Assembly (NCBI GenBank): GCA_030272155.1
Contig: CP126193.1
Coordinates: 3,162,001 to 3,226,000 of the forward strand
Reading direction: 5' to 3'
DNA length: 64,000 bases
Source of the DNA: Tetradesmus obliquus
Lineage: Eukaryota > Chlorophyta > Chlorophyceae > Sphaeropleales > Scenedesmaceae
Part shown: positions 21,381 to 33,797 of the stretch, piece after piece
Position numbering within the stretch: the first letter of the stretch is position 1
How the letters are laid out: each line of letters begins with the position of its first letter
The notes under the pieces: model-generated
The model's input: the letters and a program-made list of their open reading frames with translations, nothing else
Told to the model about the DNA's origin: nothing
Database searches by the model: none
Made by a program: the position numbers and the translations under genes

Positions 21381-24367
21381 ATGCCTCAATGGGTGGCAGT
21401 GGTTTGCAAAACGAAATTTCATGGAATCCTTCTGCTTGCACTGCTGGTCCTCAGCGGCCGACTTGCCAGCAGCAGCAGCAGCAGCAGCAGCAGTGCTGCT
21501 TCTGCAACCAGCAGCAGCGGCTTGTCAGATGTGCTCAGCAGAGGCCTTCTGGCTGATGCTGCTGCAAGCATTACACAGGCAACTGCTACCGCCTCCGGAT
21601 CAGCTACTAACAACAGCAGCCGCAGCAGCAGCAGCAGCAGCGGCGGCGGCCATAAGCTGGACAGTCACGGCCACGATCCTGCTGACTACCTTACTTGGCA
21701 CTGGAGGGACTGGCACAGCGGCATTGCCCTGATACTGGCTGCACTCAACTTCTTTGCGGCAGCATCCACGGGCCAGGGCGGCACTGCTGTGCTCATCCCC
21801 ATCTTCACTGCACTGCTGCACCTGCGTGAGTGGCCAGCTTGGGCGTGCAATACAGCATGGCAGCAAGTGGGCAGCTTTATGCTGCTTGTGCCTATCTTCA
21901 CAGCGCTGCTGCACCTGCGTGAGTGCCAGCAGAATGTACCATAGCATGTCTTTCTGCGCACCATGCAGACAGTCATGCTGTGGCTGGCCAGCTGGGGCGT
22001 GCAAGTATGTCACGGCAGCAAGTGGGCAGCCTGATACTGCTCGTGCCATTACGGATGGGCCACAGCAATGGTGCATCATGATCACATCATAACATACTAC
22101 CTGTGCTTACGGCAGAGCACAATGTGCTGCTGTGGTGGTCGCACAAGCAGCTTGCTTTGAATCTGATGTCTTTAACCAGGGGAGCTGCAGCTGACAACAA
22201 CCATGTTACTGTGCTGTCCTGTTGTCTGCACTGCAGCCGTCAACCAAGCTGTGGCTTGCGCCACATTTGTCATCTTCCTTGGATCCATCCCTAGGTGAGA
22301 ACTGCAGGCAGCATGCAACAGTGTGATGGCTGCTGTGCCAGCCAGCAGTGTATATACTTATCTATAAGCCGAAGTGAGCAGAAGCATGCAGCCATGCCGC
22401 AGCAACCGATGTAGCGCACTTAGCACAGCAGCTGCTGGAGGAGTTTTCACACATGTCACTTTGAGCATAGCACCTGAGGCGGAACAGCGTCTTTGAACAA
22501 CACAATGCGGCACATTCTGCAGCATACCGCATGATGTCATGCCAGCAGGCTGGGTTCAAGCTCTCTGTGCAACATTTGCTGCACTGGCTGCAGCCTGTAC
22601 CATGCTGCGGTGATGGGCCACCCCTACAACCCCGGCACCACACTCATCGACTACTCCACCATGGCCATCCTCACACCCGCAATGCTGGTCGGCATCAAAG
22701 CAGGTGAATGCAATGATGGAGCCAAACACAAATGCAGCAGGGATTGCAGGTTGGCTGCTGCAGTGAAGAAGACACATGGTACCGTGCCCTCACATCAGCA
22801 AGCCATGCATCTGCGCTACACAGCTGGCATTCGCTGTACCCAGTTGACTCACGCTGCACGTGTTACGGTTAATGCTGCTGCTGCTGCTGCTGCTGCTGCT
22901 GTGTGTGCAGGTGTGACTCTGAACAAGATGTCGCCGGAGTGGTTTGTGTCCTTCCTGCTGATTGTGGCCTACTCAGCCTCAACAGGCAAGCAGCTGCATG
23001 GCATGCTCAAGCTGAGGGTGCAGGAGGCACACATGGCTCGCCTGAAGAGGAGGTGCGGCAACACGTTATCCAAAGTAACACCAGTTGGACAGATTAAGCA
23101 TGAGCAGGATAGTGAGCAGGATGCAGCCGAGTAACAGGCAGAAGGCAGAAGGAGGTGCGGCAAGCACACTTGGCGCAGCACACAGCCGCCGTGCAGCTCA
23201 CACCCAGCAGCAGCAGCAGCAAGCAGCTAGCTGCACCTCTCAGTGACATGATGCAGCGTCTGGCACATGCAGTGGACCTGGTTTTAGGCACAGCAGTGCC
23301 TGCTCATTCCATGTGGTGCTGATGTGTGCCACCAACATGTTGCGTGATGCAGGGTTGAGCAGGAGGTGGCTGAGCTGAAAGGGCCGATCGAGCAGGATGC
23401 AGCTGCAGCACACAGCTACACAAACAGCTTTACAGCAGCAGCAGCGCCAAGCAGTGCAGCATTAGACATAACAAGCAGCCTGGCATGTGTGGAGCTGGCA
23501 GCAGCAGCGCCAACGGAGCAGGAGCTGCAGCGGCGGCAGACGCTGTGTGACTTGCAGGACGACATCGAGGAGGTAAGAAGGGTTCACCAGGCACATTTGA
23601 CTTAATCAGGGGCTATATAACACCGCATCACCCACACAGCCCTCTCAGACATGCACTCAAAGCCTGCGCTATGCAGCACAAGCCCGTCCCTGCCCAACAC
23701 GCCTACACACTGCAATGCAACCCGACACCCACTCTACCGCTGCCGCCGCCCTTTGCGCTGCCCTGCAGATGGTGCTGCTGTCTCGCGAGATGCTCAAGAC
23801 AGAGGCCCTCAGCCTGCCGCCCCACGCGCTGCAATGCGCCACAGACACCACCATCAGGTCAGCCCTAGAGCACCACGATGCAGACAGCATAGCAGGAGCT
23901 AGCCCACGAGGCGTCAGCACCCGCGGCGCATCGCCAATCTATGGCAGTAACAACGGCCTGCACATCATCTGCCCGCATGGCAACATGCAGCAGATGCCAT
24001 CACCCTGGGCAGCAGCAGCAGCAGGTGGCGGTGGAGTGCAGTTCGGAGTGCAAGGAGGAAGCCCCATGGGCCGATCTCCGCGTGTGAGCATCTCAGAGCT
24101 GACAGATGCCGAGCTGGTGCAGTTGGGTCAGGCGCTGACAAGGCCCTCAACCGGCTTGTCCAGGCATCCCTCGCTGCTGCTTGGCTGCAGCATGCCGTTC
24201 AGCCCGCAGCATCAGGATGTGGCGGCAGGCTCTGCTGCGCAGCAGCAGCCAGCGCTGCAGCGCCAGCTGAGCTGTGCAGTGGATAGGGCCCAGGAGCTGC
24301 AGGGGTGCAGCCAGGCGGTGGGAGGTGCTGGGCTGCCGGCAGGCGCATCAGCTGCAGGTTTTGATCT

Positions 24368-24403
<36 letters not shown>

Positions 24404-24904
24404 GCCATACCCATGCTTGGGAAGCCCGTTTGTCAGCCCTTTCAGCAATGCTGCCATGTATGAAGCAGCAGCTGCACCAGCACCAGCTGCGCCACAGCCT
24501 GTGCCAGTTGCGGGATCTCCAAGCCTCTCACCTGCAGCTGCAGATGCAGCAGGAGCCCTGCACCCAGCAGCACAGCAGCAGCGGCAGCAGCGCAAGCGAA
24601 GCTGGCTGGGGCGCAGCGCTGCGCAGGCCACGTTCTTGTGCTCGCTGCTGCTGTGTAGGCTGCGTGCGTGGTTGGCGCAGCAGCCGCTGCTGTTGCTGCT
24701 GCTCATCATTGGGAACTTTGGGCTGTATGTTGCCCTGTGTGTCATCTGGTCAGTGATGCCTCCCTGCCAGCTGGGGTTCTTTGTTGGTGTGGGGGTGTTC
24801 ATAGCAGCCAGTGCAGGCCTGGCAGCAGCAGCATGTTGGCTGCATTGGCCTAGAAAAGCTGGTATGCAGCCAGCCTGCTGTGGGCACATCATCCACCTGC
24901 AGCC

Positions 24905-24935
<31 letters not shown>

Positions 24936-26464
24936 GTACAAGAGCTGCCACCACCTGCTACACTGATGCCAGGGGGCCCTGCTGCAGGGGTTGCATTTGC
25001 TGAGCCGGCAGTGCGGGGCCCTGCAATGCTCCGTGAACTCACTCTGCGGCCGGTTGATGACTCAGCGCACATGCAGCCTTCCTTCACACAGCCAGCAGGC
25101 GTGACTGCTGCAGCTGGAAGCCTTGCCTCAGAGAAAACAGCAGCTGCAGCAGCAGCAGCAGCAGCAGCGCTGCCGCCCTGCAAGGACTGTGAAGCGTCTT
25201 CGGCGCTATCAGAGGCAGGCTCTGCAGCAGTGGGTGAGGTGCTGTTCAATGACATCGATTGGAGCCGCAGCCGGCTGCTGTACTTCCAGCCGCTGATGCT
25301 GCTCATTGGCGTGGCCTCGGGGATGCTGGGGGCCAGCCCCAACACGCTCTTCCTCACACCCATGCTCATCGGCTTTGGGCAACACCCGCAGGTGAGACGC
25401 TGATTGTGATTGAATGAAGGGTTCAAAAAGTAGCAGGAGAACTGGCTGCAAGTGTGTCCGGCATGCCCTTTGCCTGCATGCCATGCTCAGGTTGCTTGCA
25501 GCAATAGCCAAGGCGTTTGCGTCTTTCAGATCGCTGGCATCGACTCTTGACTCTTGCGATGTCATAACCCAGCAGCCTGCTTAGTAATGCCAGCAAAACG
25601 TGAGCGTCATGTGTGCTTACAATGCATGTCCCACCAATGCTGCTGCTGCTGCTGCAGGTGGCAGCAGCTACGCTGAAGCTGGCCCTGTTTGTGAGCAGGT
25701 GAGGCAATGCAGCGCACGCCCCATCAGCCATGAGCAGCCCTCACCAACTTGCCTCAGCCTAGGCTGAAAGCAGGCCTGGCTTCCTGCACAACTTGACTGC
25801 TGGATCACTTATCTTTCAAAACCCAACACAGCAGCTGCTGGTATTCTGCGTCCACAATGCTATTCACATCCCACCTTCCTCTGCATATCAAGGTTGCAGC
25901 AGCTGCCGATGCGTACATGGTGCTGCTGCTGTGTATCTCACGGCGTCCTGCTTTTCCATCACTGTCCTGCGTGCAGTGGCTGCAGCAGCGTGGGCTTCCT
26001 GGTCAATGGCCAGCTGGATCTGCAGCATGGCCTGGCCTTTGGCATAACAAACCTGCTGGTGAGACGCTGCAGCTGCTGCTTCTTGTGCAGCAGCAGCAGC
26101 AGCAGCAGGGGCAGGGACAGCCGTTTGACTGGCTCCATCTGCCGCCTGTTTCATCTGCTGTGAAATCCTGACCTGACAGATTCATCAGTAGAACCCAAAC
26201 GCTGTTTCATCCTGCACCTTGCTCACGCATGCGCTGCTGCTGCCGCTGCACATGCTGCGCATGCTGCAGGTGACACCGATCGGGCAGCTGGTGATGGATG
26301 TGTGGATCCAGCGCACCGGCATGTCCTCGCTCATCCTGGTGGCCAACGTGGTGCGCAACAGCCTGGCCATCCCGCTGCTGATCATCTTCAACGGCGTGCC
26401 TGGCGTGCTGGACTTGCTGCACGGCACCAGCGTGCACTTTGAGACCTACCACGTGTGCGAGTGA
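21381..26464 (+). CDS. TauE/SafE-type (sulfite exporter-like) multispanning membrane protein
   Basis: Nine exons: 21381-21825, 22237-22294, 22594-22703, 22911-23052, 23353-23572, 23769-25391, 25658-25698, 25989-26058 and 26270-26464. They give 967 residues in one frame. Start chosen at MPQWVAVV because a signal-like hydrophobic stretch (ILLLALLVLSGRLA) follows. The first half has TauE-like features: LNFFAAASTGQGGTAVLIPIF (about 125), ATFVIFLGSIP, then YSTMAILTPAMLVGIKAG. The second half repeats the theme with QPLMLLIGVASGMLGASP and the closing helix SSLILVANVVRNSLAIPLLI. Between them lies an unusual insert of over 450 residues (about 300-800) rich in Gln, Ala and Ser with two hydrophobic segments. 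Plant TauE proteins are about 450-500 residues. Substrate is unknown; organic or inorganic sulfur anions are the family precedent. Exon 8 is the least secure junction. Confidence 0.82.
21831..22046 (+). repeat. Ghosts of TauE exon 1 end and intron start
   Basis: IPIFTALLHL-coding end plus donor (CTGCACCTGCGTGAGTG) is repeated at about 21890-21920. The intron start (TGGCCAGCTTGGGCGTGCAA, 21831) is repeated at about 21985-22046. Confidence 0.82.
22873..22901 (+). repeat. (CTG)n run before TauE exon 4 acceptor
   Basis: About nine CTG units ending ten bases upstream of the acceptor at 22910. Confidence 0.85.
24370..24402 (+). repeat. Coding (CAG)n, poly-Gln in TauE-like protein
   Basis: Eleven CAG codons in exon 6 of the TauE-like gene. 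A second coding run lies at 24903-24933. Confidence 0.88.
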
Positions 26465-27203
26465 CGCTGGGCGTGAGCATGAGGTGACAGTGCATTGGTT
26501 TTGTTCCGCCATCCTAGGAGCGTAGTGCTGCGGTGCTGTTGTCTGTTTGCGAGATGGTGTATGGCAGATGCAGCAGGGGTTGAAAGGGTGGAAGCCGATG
26601 TTGTGAGTGCAAGAGAGCCTCAGTAAAGGATTGTGGCTGTGTGAAGACGGCATGCGTACCAGCCGGGTGCGTGGCACTGTCTGATGGCCAGGGGTGCACT
26701 TGAGACTGACACTTGCTGTTGCTGCGCACATTGCAAATGGTCAGGGACTGGTTCCTCAGAATAGTGATGTTGATGTGCAACACTGGCTTAGTGATTTTGA
26801 CACTATCGTAGCCTACAGTGTTGGCGCTAATGCACTATTTGGCGGGCCAGGTACTGATCTTTTAGTTGGTTGAACGTTGTGCTTTTCTTGTGTAATCAGG
26901 GAATTGCTGGGGCTTGTCATGTTGTTCGAGATTTCTCAGTTTGTTTTACTGTAGTGCTTTGGTGTACTGCTTTTCAAATGTAGCTCCTATGCAAAGTCCC
27001 TGCTGTGTGCTGCTGGTGCACACACAGTATGTGGGGGTGCAAAAGCCTCACTTACCCCCATTGTACAATACGTTGGCCTGTACGTCAGGGCGTGCAGGGC
27101 AGATCCAATGGTTGGGCATTGACGGCTTGGTTAAATCTGGTGGAGACACTGGGCTGGCATGGCGAGATATGACAACTGGATTGAGCTAGCGAGTGGCGAT
27201 TGC

Positions 27204-27420
27204 TGGCCAGACATGACACCTAGGTGACGTGGTGACACGATACACCTGGGTTAATCTGGCAAGATGCGACTGATGGCCTTTGGTGGCCAGACATGACACC
27301 GAGGTGTTGTCGTGACACGATACACCTCGGTTGACCTGGCCAGACGCATAGCTGGCCCTTACTGGCCAGACATGACATCTAGGTGATGTGGTGAGACACA
27401 CACCTAGGTTGATCTTCAGA
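27204..27420. repeat. 80-bp tandem repeat, three copies
   Basis: Units start with GGCCAGACATGACA at 27204, 27284 and 27363. Copies are diverged, the third truncated. Each contains GTGACACGATACACCT or a derivative. No coding frame is shared. Confidence 0.85.
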
Positions 27421-28581
27421 GACAGGATTACTAGTGATGTATGGACAGAGATGATAGCAGGTTGCCAGTGCGTGTGTTTGCGACAGCTGCTTGCTTGGAT
27501 GCACTGCACGTCTGTGTGAGCTACTAGTGGAGTGTGGCTGCCAAGCTGCAGCTGCATGCATTGCAACTGGGACATGGGACATGCTCGCGCGCAGCATTGC
27601 TGCTTGCCTGCTCAGCCTCGACGGCCGTCTGCGCAAAGAGGGCAAGGACTTTAAACCCTTGGAATAACGTCATTTGTTCATAGTAGTTTGGGCCGCTGTA
27701 TCTGCACGCCCCTCAGCGGCACCATGGTGTGGCCACAGTAGGGAGGGCAGCGCTGCTGGGCGGAGGCGTGCTGCCTCGTCTGGATGGTTGTGGCTGTCAT
27801 TGGCTCGAAAACGGGCTGTGTTCCCGTCATGTAACACACAAATTGTGGTTTGTAGGAGCTGCTGTCGTGCCAGTTGACAAACTGTTCAGATGCTGCGGAG
27901 GATTAATTGTAACATAAATTGTGATGGCCAGCAGCCGTGCTGGTTGGCAGCGCTGCACCATGCGGCGTGGTGCTGTGCTGGAGTGATGCGATTATGGACC
28001 AGGCATGTGTGGTTTGGTGGGTTGTCCGAGGGCTGTACTGCTCGCCCTTCTCACAAACACATCCAGGTGTGGCTGTTACCATTGCAACTTACACTGACAA
28101 ACCAACTTGCCTCGCTGCGACTAGTACTGCAGCGCCCAGGGTGGCGTTGGGACAGCACAGAAAGTTTACCATATTCATATGCACTCCCTTTAGTAAGTGC
28201 AGCGCTGCAGCCCTTTTGCTGAGTCAGCCCTTTTGCTGAGTCAGCAAAGAGGCGGGGCAGCGGATTTATGCAGGCATATTGCCAGGCTGGCAGCACCTAC
28301 AACTGGAGGGCACAATGCACTGCAATGATTGCAGCAAGCCACCAGCAGCAGAGCACAGCAACAAACAGCCCACAAGGATGACACCACAAGCTGCGCGACA
28401 TGGAGCTTGCCGCCTGCGACTGTTGCCCTCGAGGCAGGTATCTTGTAACGGTCATGTACAAATACAACGCCCGTCAAGACTTGTAGCACCCATGCAGCAC
28501 AAGCAGAGCCTGTATCAGTTGCGACAACAAATGTGCCAAATACTAGGTATGGTGTTCCTGCTTGCAAAGTTTTCCGCCGCG

Positions 28582-28611
28582 CCTATGAGGGTGGGGCAAC
28601 ACCCTCATAGG
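28582..28611. repeat. Perfect 12-bp inverted repeat (hairpin)
   Basis: CCTATGAGGGTG (28582-28593) and CACCCTCATAGG (28600-28611) around a six-base loop GGGCAA. Could be a structured RNA element or a footprint of a small mobile element. No gene is attached. Confidence 0.8.
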
Positions 28612-29269
28612 TGTGGCAACAGCAACCAGTGCCATCCCCCATGAGGCTACCCTGCAAACTTGAACAGCACGTGTTGGTGCTTTGATCTGCCCTGATATTA
28701 CTTTCCCAACCTGTCAAAACAGATGCCACACCACATTGCACACCAGGACACATTGCTGCTTAGCATGCTCTGGTGGTCCGGATGTGTCAGGATGCAACAC
28801 ACATCATATAGATGATCTGAAATACCGCTTCCAAGCTCGGGGACTGCATGCTGATGATCAAGCAGCACTGCAAACCTTCAGTGTAATCCCATTGCCATAC
28901 AATGTCGGACAAGCTACCTACAAGGCAATACACCGATCCTGTGCATAGAAGGTCCTACTGCTGATGAATATGCACCTGCACAATGCACACTGATACAGAG
29001 GATTGGGGCACACACACAATCTCAATGTCAAAGGAACCTACATCTCAAAACACGCAGGGGGACATGCGTATACGGCACTGGCTGCATACAAGCAACAGTG
29101 TTACAAACAATGTACAGTCTGTTGGTCCACTGTAACTTCAAAGTTTTGACCTGACGCTTACAACCCTCTGCTCTCTGCACGATCAAGCACGTGCGTGCAG
29201 CATGCATGCCTGCAAAGGATTCCTGCATGCACACACACATGCTGTGCATGCACAGCTGTACAAAGAACC

Positions 29270-30910
29270 TCACACAAGGATGGGATGCACCTCATGGAAG
29301 TCTGTCACAGCCTGGAACGCAGCCCCAACAGCAATGACAGCCGCATCGTCTCCCGGCAGTGCCACAATGCTGTTCACCTCTGGCTGCAGCCACAACTGCT
29401 GCCCGCCGCCAGAGCCGCTGCTGCTGTCTGACGAGGCGTTGTTTGAGTCGTCCGCTGAGCAACCGCCCCGCTGCTGCTGCTGCAGCTGCTGCTGCAGTTG
29501 CTGCTGTAGCTCTGCGCCCCGCTGGTGCCGCACATTCCCGCCAAGCTGCTGCTGCGCCCGCAGCGCATCAGCTGCTGCTGCCGCCGCATCGCTGCAGGCC
29601 GCTGCAGCCGCACTATTGCCGGCCGCCGGGCTGACAGTTTCATCGTCATCTGCTGAAGCCAGTGTAAAGCTCACAGGAAGCAAAGCCTCAGGCATATCAA
29701 GCAGCGTAGCAAGGCCATCAATGCCCACTTTGCTCTTGGTGGGCTTCAGAAGCACATCGATGCCGTTGGCTGCAAAGTAGTGTCGCGTCTGTGCTGCCAG
29801 CACTGAGCGCAGCCGCTGCGCCTTGAGGTATGCTGATGCGGGGGCGACCTGGCCTAGCTGGATCAGCGGGTACTGCAGAGCAAGCGGCAAAACACAGGAG
29901 TGCACATGATCAGAGCGTGAGGTGCTTGGCCCAGCTGGACAAGCGGGCGCTGTAGCAGGGTAGACATCAAGACAACAGCTTAGAGACGTGCTTGGGCCAG
30001 TATTGCTACATCGCAACGTGCCTGTGTAGTGCAGGGATTGCGTGCTTCTGTGTAGTTGGTGAGTGCACTGGTGACGGGCTCCAGGACAGTAGCTAATAAT
30101 ACTTCAAAAACCATCTGTGCTCATCATGTTATGCATCGAGTTTGTGACGCTGTGAAAAGATGGCAAGCCCGTTCACCCAGTGGCCGATATACCCCTCCAG
30201 CCACAGCCCCTCAAGGCAGTTGCTGCAATCCCTCACCCAATCATCCTCACAATGTGATAAATCAAGCCAATGATGCGATCAATTCAAACCACTCACCCAG
30301 TGGCTGTCCTGGTCTCTGTACCCCTCCAGCCACAGCCCCTCCAGATACTTGGAGCAGCCCTGAGCTCAACAATCGCAGCCCTTCCCAACCAGGCCACATG
30401 GCAGCACGCAATCACCCACCCAGTGGCTGTCACTGCCTGTTTTTCAATTATCTCAGCACAGCAGAAAGCAGCCACAAGAGCAGCACGCATCCACTCACCC
30501 AGTGGCTGTCCTGGTCGATGTATCCCTCCAGCCACAGCCCCTCAAGGCTCACAGCCACCTCAGCCTGCAAGATGACACTGAGCACATCCTGCACCAGCTG
30601 GTTGTTGCCCGGCGGCTGCAGCGGCCCCTTCACGCAGCGCGGCTGCTGCCGCATCAGTGCTGCAACCAGGTTGCTGCTGGTGCCGCGCAGGTAGCCGATG
30701 CACAGGGAAGATAATGCCGGGAGCTGCTGCAGGGTTGGTGGCAGCAGCAGGCCGCGCTGCCGGTACTGCTGCTGCTGCTGCTGCAGGAGGATTGAGGGTG
30801 GGGTTTGCTGCAGGGTTTGCTGGTGCTGGGTGTAGTTGAAGGAGGCTGCTGCAGCTGCAGGCTGGCGGTGTAGCCGCAGCTGTGATGCAGCATGTGAGGC
30901 GTTGCTGGCG

Positions 30911-30948
<38 letters not shown>

Positions 30949-32780
30949 CATGAGGGCGTCAGCCACCACTGCACAGTCTAGCAGCTGCCGACAAAACATG
31001 CCTGTCTTGTCGAGAGAAGGGGCCACCTGTCGTCAAAGAAAACAACGAGGCATACGCAGTATGACGAGTGCAGTGACAGATCTTCAGAATGACAGACATG
31101 TTCAGTTGTAAGTGGGGACATGGCGATAATCACACACGCTTCAGGGGCACAGATTGCCATGGAAGCAGCCTTCTGCCAGAGATCGCCGCACCTGCATTGT
31201 GCCCTGGCCTGAGATGCTGCCGCCTGTGGGCCGGTATGCAGTCACCCCAACAGTGGAGGCTGGGCACACAATGGAGCCCCAGGTCTCAGTGCCTACCGCA
31301 AACGGCAGCAGCCCTGCAGCAGCACGGCGCGGTATGGGAGTTAGGCTGATGTTGGTGCAGATTTGCCAAGTTCAAGCACAGCACCATGCCGTCAGCAGAA
31401 CATGCGGCAATGCTGCATGTAGATTGTGCCACGCATGAGCATATGAAGACAGCCGATAGGGGCAGTCAAGATACAAAGCTGAATCACGCAGCAAACACAA
31501 GGCACCACCACAGCACACTCACACCAGGCCATTCAACCCACAGCCATACCCCACCCCCCTGCGTTCCCATGTATCAGCAGCAGCCCCGCACCTGCCGCCA
31601 CCGCGACAGCCGAGCCTGCGCTGCTGCCGCAGCTGCCGGTATTAATGTTCCAGGGGTTGCGCGTGGTGATGCCGTTGAACCACACATCACCCCACGCAAG
31701 CTCCCCCGTAGCGGTCTTGGCCAGCAGCACACCGCCAGCAGCGGATAGCACAGAATAGGCCGCGCTGGGCTGCGGTTGCATCAGGAATAATTGCACGACA
31801 CAAGGTTTGCAGCAGGCAGAATGAGGTAGACCGCCAGCATAGAGAACAGCACAGCACATAACAAGACGTAGAGGATGGGAAAGCGCAGAGTGGGTCCAGG
31901 CGGCTGCAGGCATAGTAGATCATGATCACAGCAGAGATGCATCAACTGCAGAGGTGCATCAACTGCCAGCGCTGCTGCGAATGGTGCCAACAACCAAGCA
32001 GCAGCAAGCAGCAGCAGCGCTCACCTCGTTGATGGTCCTGTTCCTCAGCTGGCTGAGCCCCCAGCTGGTGGGGTAGCCAGGCACAGCCATGAGGTCCTTC
32101 AGGCCATACGGCACGCCTGTGAGCAAGCTAACGTTATGTAACATGTTACTTTTGGGTGACGTGCTGCTGCTGCGGGTGGTTGCTGCGGCTGAGGTGTTGG
32201 CTGCCTGCAGTGCTGCCTGTGCTGCTGCTGCCTGCTGGTTCGCCAGCTCGGTGGTCAAAGTGACGACTGGGTGCAGCAGCGAGTCAAACCTGGCAGGGCG
32301 GCACAGCAAACACAATGTGACACCGCAGTTGAGTCGTTAGTCACAGCTAGCCATGGTGCAAGCAGACAAAATGCGCCCTGGGCAACAGCCAGATGCAGCT
32401 GCTGCGGCTGCACACCACATGCAGCACCAACACCACACAGCAATTGCTTTGAAGAGTGCAACAGCACACACTGGGTGGTGTATTGCTACAGAAGCACTAC
32501 ACCTGCAGCAGGCTGGCGCAGCTGCCTAACCCCCTCATCCCTGGCAAACTACTAGCGCACAAACCACTAGCGCAGGTTCCCTAGGAACGCACGTCCACAC
32601 CAACACCCCATGCCCACCAAGCCCCCCTGCCCCCCGCACCTCATCAGCCGTGCCGTGAACACGCCCGCCAGCTGCTGCGGGCTCAGCCGGCCATCAGCCA
32701 GCAGCTCCGCCAGCTGCAGCAGGCTGAAGTAGGCCAGCTGGTCGGAGTTTATTCGCACCCACACCTCACTAGGCATACCC

Positions 32781-32821
<41 letters not shown>

Positions 32822-33171
32822 CCCTGCTGCTGATGATGCATTGCTGCTAGCAGCAGCAGAAGTACTGCCAGGTGTGCTGGCAGTGAGCGTGCTGCTTTTG
32901 GGGCTGTTATCAGCCGCTGTGACAGGCGCTGCTGCTGCAGAGCTTGCTGCTGGCTGAGCAGCAGCAGCAGGGGGTGAGCTGCTAGACACAGCAGGGCTGG
33001 TGAACTGCACAGCAGATTGCAGGCCTGGTGCAGGGCTGCCAATGCTTGCTGCTGCTGTTGGTGCAGCTGGAGGTTTGGCTGTGATATTTGTAGGCTGCTG
33101 CTTCAGCCCACGCAAGACCAGGATAGAGCTGTTGTCGCTGCCGCCGGCACCACCAGACACACCACCGCTGT

Positions 33172-33203
<32 letters not shown>

Positions 33204-33765
33204 CTGACCGTGCTGCCAATTGGCACACTCAGCTGTAGCCCTGTTGTGCCGTCAGCACTTGCAAACCCATTGGCACCACCCTGCTGCTGCTGCTGCTGCT
33301 GCTGCCTGTCCTGTGTTTGCTGCTGCTGCTGCTGCTGTTGCAGCTGCCGTACCGCAGTTTCATAGTCTCCAAGTGTAGGGAACATCTGGTAGGGTGACAG
33401 TCCTAGCAGGGCCTCTGTTAGAATGGTGCTTCCAAAAGGACACCCTGCTGTAGTGCCGCCGCTTGCACTTGTACTGCTGTTGAAGGTGCTGCTGTTGAGT
33501 GCTTGCTGAGCATAAGGTGAAGAGCTGCCAGCCTTGCATGCTTCAGCACTGCTGTTGCTGTTGCTGCTGCTGCTCCTTCCAGACACTAACAGTTCAATTG
33601 ACAAGTTGCGCGACACAGAAGAAACTGCTGGGCCGGGCAGGAACGCACTACTGCCGCTGCTGCTGCTACTGCTGTTGCTGCTTGCAGCGCAGCAGCTCTG
33701 CACAAACTGATCAGTCCCAGCACTCCCCCAGTCCACAAAGCAAGCAGTTGGCACAATGCTCCTTG

Positions 33766-33797
<32 letters not shown>

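Larger units (their letters stand above)
26465..29269. other. Intergenic between convergent genes
   Basis: About 2.8 kb with no recognisable gene. It contains a TGTAA poly(A)-type motif for the TauE gene near 26890, a TGTAA on the minus strand near 29158-29162 for the amidase gene, a three-copy 80-bp repeat and a perfect hairpin (both listed). Confidence 0.45.

Noticed and set aside
24212-25426. 404-residue minus-strand frame
   Set aside because: Opposite the large TauE exon 6; composition is the complement of poly-Gln/Ala sequence and it links to no conserved exon.
28682-28948. 88-residue plus-strand frame in the gene-poor gap
   Set aside because: Isolated, no recognisable domain, no supporting upstream exon.
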